DNA of 64,000 nucleotides from contig JAHLKC010000132.1 in the NCBI GenBank assembly GCA_025449115.1, positions 1 through 64,000 on the forward strand, given 5' to 3'. The position numbers and the translations under genes were made by a program. The first letter of the stretch is position 1. Each line of letters opens with the position of its first letter. Shown piece after piece: positions 26,701-38,728 of the stretch. The DNA comes from Chytridium lagenaria (taxonomy: Eukaryota > Chytridiomycota > Chytridiomycetes > Chytridiales > Chytridiaceae). The notes beneath the pieces were generated by a model, which did no database searches, was not told the origin of the DNA, and was given only the letters and a program-made list of their open reading frames with translations.

Positions 26701-27187
26701 CAACACTGGCCTTGGATACCTCGATCTCATTGGCATTAAGCACGATCTGCTTAGTGGTTTTTTTAACAGCACACCTGCATTAAGGTTCGGATTAGAATTT
26801 GGTCAAAGAAGATCTACGATCATGCATGCAAGTTAACGTCAATCCAGCATGAGGGTAGTAGATGCATGTACTGGCCCATGCAAATGAAGATAATAGCTAA
26901 TGAGGGAACAGGACGCACTCAATGCTGACGATTCCCTTGAACTTGAATGTCTCCAAATTGGGGGTGATCCTGACGTTGTATTTGATAGGAGTCAACCATG
27001 CGGGCAAGACTTCTCTTGCAGTGTCGCTTGTCGCCGCAGCGCCTCCGTGACTGTCTCGCATGCACATGATAAATGGTTTTTTTGAATTCAGAACAGAATT
27101 TTCCGAAAAAGTTTCGGCAGAAGCATGAAAAGTGTCATTCCGGCACTTAAATCGCGTCCATGAGACTGCTGATGGAATTTTATACAT
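23704..27187 (-). CDS. M1-family zinc aminopeptidase (APE2/puromycin-sensitive type)
   Basis: This enzyme removes N-terminal amino acids from peptides using one zinc. Domains in order: the N-terminal beta domain ([40 protein letters not shown]), the substrate-recognition GAMEN motif ([17 protein letters not shown]), the zinc site HELAHQWFGNL with the third ligand in [13 protein letters not shown], then the Tyr region [40 protein letters not shown] and [10 protein letters not shown]. The ERAP1-like helical C-terminal domain follows: [30 protein letters not shown] and [16 protein letters not shown]. It is split by about a dozen introns. At least six single-base frame changes are needed, for example AAA at 24813-24815, sites near 24925-25010 and sites near 23945 and 24070. 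The start is uncertain (ATG 27187 or 27067). It diverges from the beta-lactamase-like gene with 200 bases between starts. Confidence 0.93.
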
Positions 27188-27387
27188 CAGCAGTTTTAAC
27201 TATGCGTCAACAGTTTCTCAATATGTGTGCTGTAAGGAATGTGAGCGTTTGTTTTTAGTGGGCGCCGAAGAAAGAATAGACAATGATGCTGATTGGGTGA
27301 GCACCTCAATGTGTGTTGTTTTATTTTTAGCCGCCAAGATAATATAAAAAAGAGCGCCCTCGTCATTCAGCAAAACCATCATCAAAC

Positions 27388-29907
27388 ATGACTGCTGTCC
27401 AACCGTCGACTGTTGACCGCGACCTTCGGGGCCCACCCGATAAGCGCCTAGTTGCCTTAGATGACCAAATAAAATCGTCTTTGATGGAGTTTGGTATATC
27501 TGGAGCGTCCTGTGCTGTTGTTGTTCAACAAAAGATTGTGTACGCGAAAGGATTTGTACCTGCACAGCAAGCGATTTGTCAAACCCTCGCTGCCTTCAAC
27601 CACGTCGTCCATAGTTCCTGAAACATGGTTCAAAGGAGCTGGTCCCAAGGAGGTGCCGGTCGACGCAGACTCTGTTTTCCTTTAGGAAAAGGAGGAGACG
27701 CCCTCGTCTCGATTGTTATCGCAACTTTGATTGAGGAAGAAAGTATTAGAGGTTCGTGTGAATAATGACATCGTCTTGCTTATGATTACGAAAGTACCAT
27801 ACCCCAGTGCAGTCACTCTTGCCCAATTTCGCTCATCCCCAAAGCTTTGCGACAGCCGTCACGACCGTAGGAGACGTTCTTTCGCATCGTTCGGGACTAC
27901 CTTCTACGAGAACTTCCATCACTGCCGCTTTGACAAGTGAAGTTCCTCTTGCTGCATTTCCTGCAACATTATCTATTATACCTGCCGCGGAATGCCAACT
28001 TTCCGCGGAGTCGCAGTTTGGTCGCATTTGAACACTGTTCTTTTGGCTTGCATCGTGGCAAAAGTCATGGGAGGATTCCTCTCGAGACTTTGGTTAGGGA
28101 ACGTGTTTGGAATCGTGCGGTGCCTCTTTAAAGTCAGGGTTTGCGGCTGAAGGAAAAGACGATATCACAACAGAGCTGTGTCAACTCCTAGAGATATTGC
28201 ACGCCTTTTCTGCTCGTTACTCGGTGGATGGGGCCCACTGTCGGCGGCCACTTTGAGGAATTTCTGGGCATCTATCGGAGTGGTTGATCAACAAAGTACG
28301 GTTGAAGGCTTCGCTGGAATGGAAGAATCGCAGGGTTTTTCTGTCTCCAACGGCGGATGGCAGAGTTCCATCTATCGCGGCCGAAGGCGACTGGGATTTA
28401 GCTCAAATGGGAGCGGGGCCACCTGGAGGCGTTGCTTTTTCCTGAATTAGGATTGCCGTAGTGGTGGCTTCTAGCAAAGAAAGCCACCTTCCAACTGCAA
28501 TCGCAGATTTGGCTTGCGATTACTTGTTTGAGGTGTCGACACCGACTGCTTGGATTGAAAGATTGGCGACAGTTCCTAATCCAATTCCTCTTCCTGGTGA
28601 ACTTCCAATGGAGATATCTCTGCCTGGCAACACATCCACCTCTCAGAGTACGCAACCCGCAATTCGACCCCTTGTTGGATACGCCGGTCTTTACATTTCT
28701 TCGGCTGCCCCCACAATCGCTGTTAAAATTACAACGGATACTACCAGCCTAGTTGCTACTGTCTCTATTGCAGGAGCTAAAGTCCATCCTCCAACTCTGC
28801 TGACTTCATCTCACATCGGTAAGCTTTATAATATAAAGGACAGCATCTCTTATGAATTTACAGATACTTTCACTTGCCAGATACGAACCGCGCGGCCTTC
28901 ATTGAAACAATTTATATCCCATGAAGGTGTTTTCCACTTCCGCGGAACACCAACTGGACAAATTGACGGAGTCTCTCTCCATCCTGCTTTATTTGCAAAC
29001 ATGTCTCAAACATTGGGGCCAGCCGTGTTCTTTACAAAAGTGTCAGCTGGGGGTCCCATACAGCCCAACCAAACTCCATCTGTCAATAATGCACCTGTGC
29101 TCAGTCGAACGTCATCTGTGATTTCAAACGGAAGCGCTTCTGCCGTTACAGGCGTGTCTTCTAACTTAGCCGCACCTTCTCTCCCGCCTCGAAGACGTCA
29201 AGCATCGCAGGGACCCGCTTCAAACCCACAGAGCCAGCTTCAAATTTCTGTAGCTCCGTCCACATCGAACGCTTCTGCTCCACTTTCTCCTGTCGTTTCA
29301 GCGTCAGAACCTGGCACCCCAGGAGGCGACAGTGCTTCTGAAAGGCAGTGAGGCGACCACCACCGCCGCTTCCTCCTTCAATACGACGCGAAGCCAGTGC
29401 AGTGTCTCAGTCTTCCCTTGGAGGCCCTTCTCAAATCACCCTAGATACCCAGAAAAGTGAGAAGATATCAGAGTCTCCAGCCGTTTACGCCGTCCCAATT
29501 GCAATTGCACCTTCGACATCGGCGGCGCCTGCCATCACTGAAGTTCCAGTTAATGCGAGCCAAGACGTGCTTCCGGCATATGATATATATGCTGAAACTT
29601 CTGGGAACGCGTGGCTTGCCCGACGCCTCCACCCCCCGTTAGAACCCAACGCCAGAGCCAGAGCCGTCCAAGTTCAGCTTTGGCAGGACCGGTAGCCTCC
29701 TTAACGCGCGATGATTCTTTTATTGCCACGGCATCAGCTGTCGTGGCGTCCGACAAACCAACAGAAGAGATTGAAGAGGACGTTGAGAGTGATATGAATG
29801 CACTTGATGGCATGTTTGACGAGCTCGGTATTTCAACAGATGAAGCGTTCCAAACCCAACACCTGCCCCTGCTCTCTCCAAGCTTGCACCAAACGGCTCA
29901 ACTCTAA
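27388..29907 (+). CDS. Beta-lactamase/transpeptidase-fold protein lacking catalytic motifs, with long disordered tail
   Basis: The N-terminal half follows the PF00144 fold. It starts with ISGASCAVVVQQKIVYAKGF, then a VFLLG-type strand, TTVGDVLSHRSGLP (the fold's HtSGLP block is kept), FRGVAVWSHLNTVLLACIV with AKVMGG, and STPRDIARLFCSLLGGWGPL. It ends with AGPPGGVAFS and AIADLACDYLF. After this come YAGLYISSAAP and strand-like sequence, as in C-terminal lipocalin-like domains, and then over 200 residues of Ser/Pro/Ala-rich sequence to the acidic end DVESDMNALDGMFDELGIST. The SxxK site, the YxN site and the His-x-Gly site are all replaced (see findings). Frame breaks are frequent (near 27560, 27690, 28000, 28120, 28440, 29345, 29600). 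If active at all, it cannot use the normal serine mechanism. The family assignment is good; the function is unknown. Confidence 0.72.
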
Positions 29908-30273
29908 GCCTACCTGAGGAATAACTCATTGTTTTGTTGGATCATGTTATCTGGAAATAAAAACATTATTCTACTTTAACTATGTTTACACCTTTTATTA
30001 TCCGATCTGTACTGTCTTTATCCTTTTCTATTTGCTTTATTGTGATGAAGGTGTTTAACGTAATTATATATTGTCTGTGTGACAATAGGTCCATAAATTA
30101 ATAAATAAACAATAAACAACAAGGGGAAGGTTTCAAGTCATCGCCAATTGAAACCACTACCAATTTATAGGCGCCCCATTTGCCCCATCAACACAATACA
30201 TGGTGAGTAGCATGAGGGTTTTTAAATCTTTGGTTATCGGACTCGATTGAAGTGAATTGAACTGATTGATGCA
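29908..30273. other. Intergenic, AT-rich
   Basis: 3' region of the beta-lactamase-like gene, with AATAAA-like signals near 29956 and 30100-30115, and the promoter side of the next gene. No coding signal is seen. Confidence 0.5.
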
Positions 30274-31491
30274 ATGTTAAAGAAGACGGGAATGAAGTGG
30301 GCACTTTTAGCCTTGCTTTCATCTGCTGCTTCTTTCGATACTGCTCTGGGGCAATCGACAACAGCAAGGTCAGCAACATTGCAGCCTGCACCGGTACCAA
30401 GCGCCAGTTCTTCAACAGTACAACCCAGAGTCACCAATGTTGTCCCATCATCAGCCTCAGAGACCGATCCCGTCACTGTGCCACCATCCATCACCATCAA
30501 CTCACCATCACCATCAACAGTTCCCACGGTATTTCAGCCTGTTCCACCTCAACCAAAAGCAAGCGAAACGAACATCACCCGTCTGACGACTGCGGTGGCT
30601 TCTCCATCTCCTTCATCAAATGCAGATTCCCAAAATTCAAATGGATCTCAAAGTGGCATATCAGGACGCACCGTCGGTTTCATTATTGGTGGAGTCATTG
30701 CTGGAATCATTCTATTAGCAGTTGGCTCATTTGCATGGGTAAGAACATCTTAGCGAATTGATTTAAGTTGACCTTCAAAAGACAAAATATCGCGACCGCA
30801 TGTTTAAAACGGAAGATCTCTCGATGACGTTGCCAAGCTCGACGCTAAAACTCTGAAAGCTCGTCAGCAGGCCCTTGCCAGTTCCGCTCTCTTGAGTACA
30901 GACTCTGCTTCAACGAGAAGTACAAATTCACCGTCAACGCCACCCCCACCTATGCCTCCCGCCGCACTGCCGAAACCTACAATTTCCATCCCACAACGTG
31001 TGGAAATGGAACCTGCTATAGTATCTCCAGCACCCACCGTCACGTCCTTGACCCCATCTATGTCCGCTTCCATGGTTGGCGTGAGGAATCAGGCACATTA
31101 TGCCAACGCATACTACCAGCAGCAGGCGCAGCAGGCCGCATACCATAATTACGGAGCTACTTACGGAGCTCCTTACGGAGCCCCGCAGAATCGTTACATG
31201 GGCCCGGCGCCTGCCACTCGCGTTATGGGTGGTGATAGAGGTTTTGCCCCGAATAACGGCTACGGATATTATTATGACACTGGACATGCCGGGTGAGTTT
31301 CACTTTGCTCTATTTTTTTGATTCAATTTTCTGACTTTACGTCGTTTTACAGGTATAACAATCTCAATATGCCGGCTCAAGGTCAAGTTAGCTATGGCCA
31401 GATTTATCCACAACAGCAATTCGCGGAACGGTTTTCGACGGACCTGGCACCACCTCCAGGTCGGCCTCAAAACGGAAATTATTACAGATAG
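30274..31491 (+). CDS. Single-pass membrane protein with Ser/Thr-rich ectodomain
   Basis: From the ATG at 30274 an N-terminal signal peptide is clear (MKWALLALLSSAASFDTALG). About 110 residues rich in Ser, Thr, Pro and Val follow, with several N-glycosylation sequons (NIT, NGS), which look heavily O-glycosylated. One membrane segment, TVGFIIGGVIAGIILLAVGS, ends in FAW at an intron. The cytoplasmic part reads TKYRDRMFK, DDVAKLDAKTLKARQQALAS, then Pro-rich, Gln/Ala-rich and Tyr/Gly-rich low-complexity sequence ending RPQNGNYYR. The plan (signal, mucin-like stalk, one helix, short tail) resembles wall-stress sensors of the Mid2/Wsc class, but no WSC domain is present, so that role is inference. 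One G is missing at GG 30811-30812. Introns are near 30739-30780 and 31292-31352. Confidence 0.7.
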
Positions 31492-31775
31492 ATTGGCGGG
31501 CGGGTCCCGTTCTTCTTGGTTTTCTCCGTCATTATTGAACACTGTACAATTCGTTTTGCCAGTCTATCATATCTACTTTCCCTTTTTCATCCCAATTGCA
31601 TATACGTTTCATTCATTCTTTTTATTAAAGAATTGTGTCAAATAAACTTCCATAATCAGCTCAATGAATGTATATTAATAATCGCTAATGAATGCCATCA
31701 AAGCACAAAAACACATATTTATAACTCCAAACAGCAGGACGACAGAGCAAGACTAGACTATATACAAAAAGCCTT

Positions 31776-34076
31776 TCAGTTTCGCGGCAGTGTCCACCAA
31801 TCGCCTGCCTCTGCTCCATCCCTCCTTCCTCCATCCTGCTGAATAGAAGAAACACACGAATCTCCATCAAAATCATCAAGATCCCGCATTTTTATCATCC
31901 CCACATAATCATCATCGCATCGCGACGATATCCCTCCACGAGACTGCAACCCATCCACGTCCCCATGCCCCACCGTCCGACGAGTCAGCAAAGTCCTATC
32001 TCTGGCCAGAGTCTCAGCCTCGCACGAGTTCTCATACAATTCTGACACCGTCTCGTCTTCATCAGCTTCCTCTTGAATCTGTGACGACGTTGTGGTACGT
32101 GAGCTTCTCGAGGGAAGCTTCGGCAACGCCCTGTCGCTAGTACCGACCAAAGTAGTGGTTGTTGATTTATGGCTCGAGCTTCTCCGGGTTGCGGTATCAT
32201 CGAGAGAAGTATTTTCACTTGCCCGGCGATGAAAGCGGAGAAAATCAACGGGTACGTCGCTAAAATCACGGCTGTGGCCTACAAAACTTAAAGCCTCCCC
32301 AATGCTGCTCTCAATAACAGATTCAATGCGATCTGATTCAAACGAGTACCGTGCGCGACCTGGAGCCCGAAGGTGGGATGGATGGAGAGGGATAGTTGGG
32401 TACTGAACAAGGGGTATAGCAGCAGTGGATAATTTGGGCATCACGCTGGGTAGCGGTCCGACCTCAGCCCTCTTCTTGATCTCATCATAGTTCTAAAAAG
32501 GAATTCTTGATCAGGACTGTGTTGCTAGAACGTCACGTTGCAATAAACTCACCGCCGTAAAACCAACACAGGGCGAAAGTTTTGCCAAGTTCAAGCGAAG
32601 GTTTCGTTGACTCGAGGGCGAACCCCCTTGTCCGCTTTCCTGTTCCAACGCAATATCTGCATAATTGCAAACCACTTGCCAGATCGTTTCATCAGCGGAA
32701 GGTCGACCACGTAAATCTCCCTGCGGAGGTACTGAACCAGCGCGACGCCGAGGAGAGAGGCCCACCACGCCTGGAGGTCGGATTTTAGTAGAAGAAGACC
32801 GTTTAGCCTTTTCTGTTCGGCCTATCCGCCGACCCCTGATGGTTTGAGACGCAATCACTGTGAACGGAGGAGAAACACGCCCGTCACGAGCTTCATCAGC
32901 CGTACATTTTGGCGAGTCCCTGCCAAGGAACGACCCCTGCTGGCACTTCCCTGCTTGATAGATGTTGACATTGTGGAAACCGAATCCTTAATCATAGACC
33001 AGTATGATGCTGCTTCCGCCGTAGACTTTTCTGAGTTCGCACTTTCAATTATAGCACCATTCCGCCCTCTTGACCGTGATCTCCCTCTCCGTGTCTCGCG
33101 CGGTACGTTTGACGCATCAACAGTATTTGAAGGTTTCGAAGAGTCAAACAGGCCTTTGATGAAGCTTCGACCCCACTTTTTAGTCGGGGAAGTGCCATCT
33201 CCATTAATGGGCTCAGAATTTTGTGCAGAGTTAGGCGGTCGCAACCACACAAAATTAAGTGAGGGTTTTTTTCGAATGGTTGGGTCTGCGGCGGGAATGG
33301 CTGAAGTCGGAAAAGTAGGTGGGGAGGAAACGGCGACGATTTCCATGGTGTTTCGGCTGCGCGTGTTGTAACCTGGCTCCCCAATCATTAGGTGAGCTGG
33401 CTCAACGTCAGTGGTGGGGCTATTTGGATTAGAGGGAGACTTTGGAAGTGGTTTCTCGAGGTTGGAAATCGCTTGAGACTGGTGATTTGTTGACAATGCA
33501 TCCTGAATTGAGTATTGTTGGTTGGCGCTTATAGTGGTGGTTGTGACCTGTCTCGTTATTGAGCCCTCATGCGGCACTGTGAAAGATTTGGCGTGACTCT
33601 TTTCATGCACAAAGTGCGTCGTCCGAGCTATCCCTCGATGTCGCGATGAAGCCCGTTCCTCTGGAGGCATGACCACTTCAGTGACAAACAGCGTGGGAGT
33701 ATCCGGAAGCTCTTGCATCCATTCCTTCACTCTAGATACGCCTGCCGGTGTTGACGATTTTGAACGCTTGCTGGAGTTTCGGGAATGTACTGAACCTTTG
33801 CCTGCTCTGATCTCATCCTGCTTAAAGTCCAGTTTACGAATTTGATAAACGTAAGGCCTTCCCTGTGCCCCACATGTCTCGATCGGCTTCTGATGAGTCT
33901 GCCGGGTACTTGTATACTTCTTTGAATCTCGACTTCTTGAATGCATGATTTGATGGTTTGCGTGTCCTTCGATATACGGCTGGGCGAGGTTTGGTTGTGG
34001 AGTGATGCGACGCTGCTATTCGCGTTGAAGTACAACTCAAGCGCAATAGCGAGAGGTCATGGTTGGTCTCCGCCAT
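31776..34076 (-). CDS. Disordered basic/Ser-rich hypothetical protein
   Basis: Not recognised. The ATG at 34076 gives MAETNHDLSLLRLSCTSTRI. A 363-residue open stretch follows (33946-32855) with dense Ser/Arg/Pro sequence, for example SRNSSKRSKSSTPAGVSRVK, EWMQELPDTPTLFVTEVVMP and KKWGRSFIKGLFDSSKPSN, and SR/RG repeats (RRGRSRSRGRNG). The next frame carries VSPPFTVIASQTIRGRRIGR. An apparent short helical block is ADETIWQVVCNYADIALEQE. After an intron near 32495-32555 come NYDEIKKRAEVGPLPSVMPK and a tail ending GDWWTLPRN. One G short in a GGG near 32910 explains the main break; another lies near 33950. The many S/T-P and basic motifs suggest a phospho-regulated adaptor, but that is inference. 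It converges on the membrane-protein gene and diverges from DBP9. Confidence 0.6.
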
Positions 34077-34696
34077 TGCACGCTAACTAAAGGGTGTTTC
34101 TCTCGTCAATATAGCAGGTGATTATGTATTTCACAACCAAGCGATCCGTGCACATATGAACTGGTGCAAGGGGAGATAAGAGAGCCTTCGCCCTTTTTTT
34201 TCTGAGACTGTTTTCGGTGCTGGTCAAAAGGGTTTTGTTGTGCCCTGCTAAAACGGAGTTCAAAAAAAGCAAGGGGTGTCAAAGAATGTCATATTCACGA
34301 CCAGGGTTCTTTTCGTCTCATCCCTAATACACCCACATCAGGCATAGTATTAATACATACATACATATAAAAACATTAATGTCTGGGTCAGTAGCGCTGG
34401 CCCAACACGGACGCCTACGGCTTTAAAGCGACCACCCTCTTCATCGTCATCGCCATTACAGAAACTTTCACCAACTTATTATATTTTTCCGAATATCTAG
34501 AAAGCTTACAGGCCGTACATCAGCAGCAGCTTTAACGACAAGCTAAAGTAGCAGCAATAACTATGGACTAAGGTCGAGTGGCCAACGCTGCAGGGAAGTT
34601 CGAAAACATCTAGATTGAAGCGAATGCAGATGTCACACCGACAAGATAGAAAAAAAAAAAAAGCTCATTGCTGCATAAATCAGTTGTGGAGAGAGA
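34077..34696. other. Divergent intergenic region
   Basis: 620 bases between the starts of the disordered protein and DBP9. It has a short ATAC/ATA repeat near 34352-34372 and an A run near 34650-34661. No gene is seen. Confidence 0.5.
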
Positions 34697-37062
34697 ATGG
34701 CCGATGAAAGTCCGAAGGAGCAGCAACCATTGCTAAAGAAAGCAAGGTCAGCGACAGTGATCGACGAGGAGAGTGTGGGCTCCTTCTCCACACTCGGCCT
34801 TGACCCAAGAATACTCAAGGCTATCTCAAAGCTCGGCTTCTCACGACCTACTCTTGTCCAGGCATCCGCTATTCCTTTGGCTCTTCAAGGGTAAGGATAT
34901 CTTGGCAAGAGCGAGGACAGGTTCAGGAAAAACTCTGGCTTACTGCATTCCGTTGATTCAAAAAATCCTGGGTGTTAAGGAGGTATGGATTAAATCATAG
35001 TCTTCTTTTCTCTGTCACCACTTGTTTAAAAAACCATTCTAGTCCTTAAAAACGAATGAGTCGCAACGGCGTGCCATTCGGGGCTTGATTCTTGTTCCCA
35101 CAAAAGAACTTGCTGAGCAGGTTTCTCGGGCAGTAAAGGATCTTAGCGTTTATCTCACCAACGAAATCAGCATCGTCAGTTTAGCGAATGCAGATGCCAC
35201 TTTGAATTCTTTAAGGTGAGTTTTGAAATGAGACCAACTGTCTCTAACTTATTCCTCTACAGACCAATCCTTCTTGAAAAGCCTGACATTGTGGTGGGAA
35301 CACCAGCTCGCATAATGAATCACATCGAGGCGGAGAACATGTATCTGAAAGAGTCTTTAGAGACCCTTATCATTGATGAAGCGGATTTGATCCTGTCTTA
35401 TGGACACGACGAAGACGTGCGAAAGATTCTTGGCCATCTACCCCAGATTCATCAATCGTTATTGATGTCAGCAACAGTTTCGGCTGATGTTCAACAATTA
35501 AAACAACTAGTTCTTCGAAACCCCCGCTGTTTTAAAGCTTGAAGACGAGGGTAGTCAAGAAGATCTGTTGACGCAATACCACATGGACTGTGGCGAATCG
35601 GACAAATTTCTTATCACCTTCTTTCTTCTCAAGCTCAAGGTCTTTCCATTTGGCAGCGGCAAAACCATCATCTTCGTTAATGACACGGATCGTTGCTACA
35701 AGCTTAAGCTCTTTCTAGAACAGTTTGGTATCAAGAGCTGTGCTCTAAATGCCGAACTTCCACTGAAAAGTCGTTACCATATCGTACAGGAGTTTAATCG
35801 TGGTATATATGACATCATTATCGCTACCGACGAGGGTAACGAAGCAGAGGATGAAGATCTAGCTGAGGCCGATGTTGAAGAGGAAGAAGTGGCTGCGGAT
35901 GAGGAAGGCGAGAAAGAGGCTGAGGTGCTTGATGCCGCAGATGAAGAGATAACAGCTGAAATGGAGGACGACGAAGAATCAAGTGAGGCAAAAGAGGAAC
36001 CGGCTACTGGCCAGAAGCGACGCTCAGCGAGTGAATCTGGGCCATCGGACAGGAAACGGCATAAGGGAAATAAGGATTCTGAATATGGCGTATCCCGCGG
36101 TGTGGATTTCAGAAAAGTTCAAGCTGTCATCAACTTTGACTTACCAAGATCTGGACGGTCATATATGCACAGAATCGGCAGGACTGCACGCGGTGTTGGA
36201 AATAAGGGTTGGGCTTTGAGCTTTGTTGTGCCAAAAGATAAGGCTCCGACGATGGTTTTACCAAAAGGCAAATCAATAGCTGATATGCCTTCTTCTAAAG
36301 TACCGGTTGGTGCTTTAGATGAGATCGTTTTTGAGCGTATTGTAAAAAAGCAGGAAGGTTAGTAGTTTGGCTTTTGGTCCCTGGAGCCACATCTTGATCA
36401 TAAAAGCTCAATAATTTTTCTCTAGATTATGGTAGAAAGATTCTTCCATTTACATGCGATCCAACACAAGTCAGTGCCTTCAAGTACCGCGTTGAGGATG
36501 CAATGAAAGCTGTTACCAAAACTGCAATTAAGGAAGCGAGATTAAAAGAAATCAAGCAGGAGATTTTAAATTCTGAGAAGCTAAAGGTATGTCTTGGTTT
36601 GCCATATCTTCTACAGTTTTACGGCCTTAATTGTTGAGGATGATGAGGAACGTTTTTTGTGATGATACTCAGTGATTAAGCAAAAACTTTTATTCAAATC
36701 ACTCCACTCTGACTCTTTAATTAAGCCATTCTTTTTCGTTGGCTTCTTCTTCCTTATTATTCTGATTTAACACCACTTTTTACGACCCGTAGGCACACTT
36801 TGAAGATAATCCTAAGGATCTTCAGGCCTTGCGACATGATAAACCCCTTCATCCATCAAGAGTTCAGTCTCACATGAAACACGTCCCGGATTACCTGATG
36901 CCGAAGAGGTCTACATCATCCTCAGCGGTTGGTCATGTTCCTTTCCGCATGGATTCAAAGAGAAAAGTTAGAGGCAAGCCGCGCGGTGGAGGGCAAGCGT
37001 CGGGATCATTCAGAAAGCCAGGCAAGAAAAGTGATCCGCTTAAAGTATTTAAAAAGAAGTGA
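34697..37062 (+). CDS. DBP9: ATP-dependent RNA helicase DBP9 (DDX56 type)
   Basis: A DEAD-box helicase for 60S ribosome subunit assembly in the nucleolus. Q motif: [20 protein letters not shown], then VQASAIP. Walker [10 protein letters not shown]. Motif Ia: [11 protein letters not shown]. Motif Ib: VGTPARI. Motif [20 protein letters not shown]. Motif III: LMSATVS. Helicase-C shows [18 protein letters not shown] and, after a long acidic insert with a basic end ([10 protein letters not shown]), [20 protein letters not shown] and HRIGRTARG. The acidic insert after the IATDE block is typical of Dbp9/DDX56. The C-terminus is basic, ending PLKVFKKK. Two extra single bases break the frame: GGG at 34889-34891 and five C at 35521-35525. 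Introns lie near 34983-35041, 35217-35264, 36360-36425 and a longer one near 36587-36791. Confidence 0.95.
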
Positions 37063-37208
37063 CCTTGAAGAGAGTGCATTAGGGAGGGTACATATATATT
37101 AACAAAGGGGTCCTTGGATTACTCCTTGCGATCAATAAATATTCGTGTGTGCATTTTAATATTTTCACTGTATATATTGAAGTCCTTTATTTCACTTATG
37201 TATGTTAT

Positions 37209-38268
37209 TCAAAGTTTCGTGTGTATAGGAGTAATGTTAGCGTAATCCCAAAACGCTCTTGAATCGATGGCCCTTCCCAAAGGTCCGGCTTCACGAGGTA
37301 AACCTCTAACACCTTGCTCAACCATTAATTCCAACACCCATTGGCACCTCTCCCGGCGTTTAATCTCATCATCATCCAAATCATCAGTTATGGCGACGTC
37401 GGTTATAGCAGACTGAGAAGTTGAGAGTGTTTCGAAGGGGCTTAAGGCGGATGGCAAGGTCCCACCAGTCGTATATCTAAGATCATGCCAAGTAAGCTTA
37501 AGAAAGAGAATGGGCCAACGCACCGCGAGATTTGTTTAAAACCCAGCGTTTCTTTGCAGAAAAGTTTGAGTGAAGTGCGATGATGGCCCGGGCAACATCT
37601 TCACCGTGGATGAAGTGGACGGGAGGTCTTTGTTGACAAAACTTGCTTTGAAGGAGCAACGTGATCTTTAAATGAAGTAAAGTTAGATGTGTGGTCCGAA
37701 CAAAACCAATAATAGAATGTGCTCACCGACAAAGTTCCCTGGATATCGTCTTTTATAGTCAAACAGACCTGACAGCGACAGCGCGCAACCACCTGCCTCC
37801 ATTACCACAATCTCGGCAGCTACCCTAGGTTCTTTTGGATCGATAGCAACGTTCTCATCGCACCATGGCGAGCCCGAACCGGGTACGGGTTGAACATATG
37901 ACGTCGTGCCGAGAATGATGTAGTTGGGTTGAGCAGTGTCAGGATGTGTCTAAATGTTATCCAAGAGACGGACGGTCATCATGAGATTCGAAATGAACAC
38001 AGAGACTGCGTACCTCTTTGTAGAGAGTGATAAATCTTTTGGCCGCCAAGGCTCCCAAGAGCGGGAAAGTAATGAGAAGAGTGGACGTCGACGGAAGAGT
38101 TCTGAACGGTTCAGGATCATCTGATTCAGGATCAAATCTGAAGGCTATGGAGTTATCTCGCCCAGATGTGGTGGTATAGGCAACTTTAATAGATTGCGAT
38201 TCGCATTCGCGCAGGACGTATTCACCCGTCCAACCCAGACCAGCTATTAGAAGGTCAATAGTCGTCAT
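37209..38268 (-). CDS. NAD(P)-binding Rossmann-fold protein (atypical SDR/epimerase-like)
   Basis: The ATG at 38268 opens MTTIDLLIAGLGWTGEYVLR, a Rossmann nucleotide-binding motif (GLGWTG). Strands and helices follow (LLITFPLLGALAAKRFITLY), then NYIILGTTSYVQPVPGSGSP, RVAAEIVVMEAGGCALSLSG and LFDYKR. A later exon reads VHFIHGEDVARAIIALHSNF, which is the usual C-terminal half of extended SDR/epimerase proteins, and AKKRWVLNKSR. The end is GRAIDSRAFWDYANITPIHT. The YxxxK pair of classical SDR enzymes is not obvious, so it fits the YeeZ-like atypical group. At least three introns are present (near 37950-38015, 37662-37755, 37480-37530). A frame change is likely near 37740. Substrate is unknown. 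Confidence 0.65.
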
Positions 38269-38728
38269 GTTTGTACTATTTTTGTCACACAACTATATAT
38301 CTGTCTTCAGCTGTTTGTCTATTTCAAATCGCAGGCTCAATTTGTCGAGACGGACAGAACGCGAAGGCCTTTGTTCAAACCACGGTTCCTAAATATAACA
38401 AGTGCAGTATAAACGCGCGTGTTCCTATTTATTAAATTGAAGTATCCTTTTTTGAACCTCGCGTCATCCTTTTCGCCCTGATTTCCTGCTTTCGACGAGA
38501 AAACTTCAAACAAAATATCTTTTAACCGATTGACAGGGTTATATTTCATTGCTTATCTTTCACATGCATCCTTCCTCCATCCTCCGAAGTTTCTATCGCC
38601 TATACTTATATACGCCCACTGATATAGATAGGTAGGTGTGGCGATGCGTGCAAATCCCTCAAATATTAAATATTTCATTTGACAAATCTCTGACAATTGT
38701 CAGTCAATAGCTAATTCTTAACATCATC
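38269..38728. other. Divergent intergenic region
   Basis: Between the Rossmann protein start and the next plus-strand gene. A 70-codon minus-strand frame (38337-38549) has no support. Probably holds both promoters. Confidence 0.45.

Noticed and set aside
35640..35665. Very small intron in DBP9 (GT...CAG of about 17 bases before GGCAAAACC)
   Set aside because: Too short for a spliceosomal intron; the in-frame reading [14 protein letters not shown] is acceptable.
38337..38549. 70-codon minus-strand frame upstream of the Rossmann gene
   Set aside because: No family signal; occupies a divergent promoter region.
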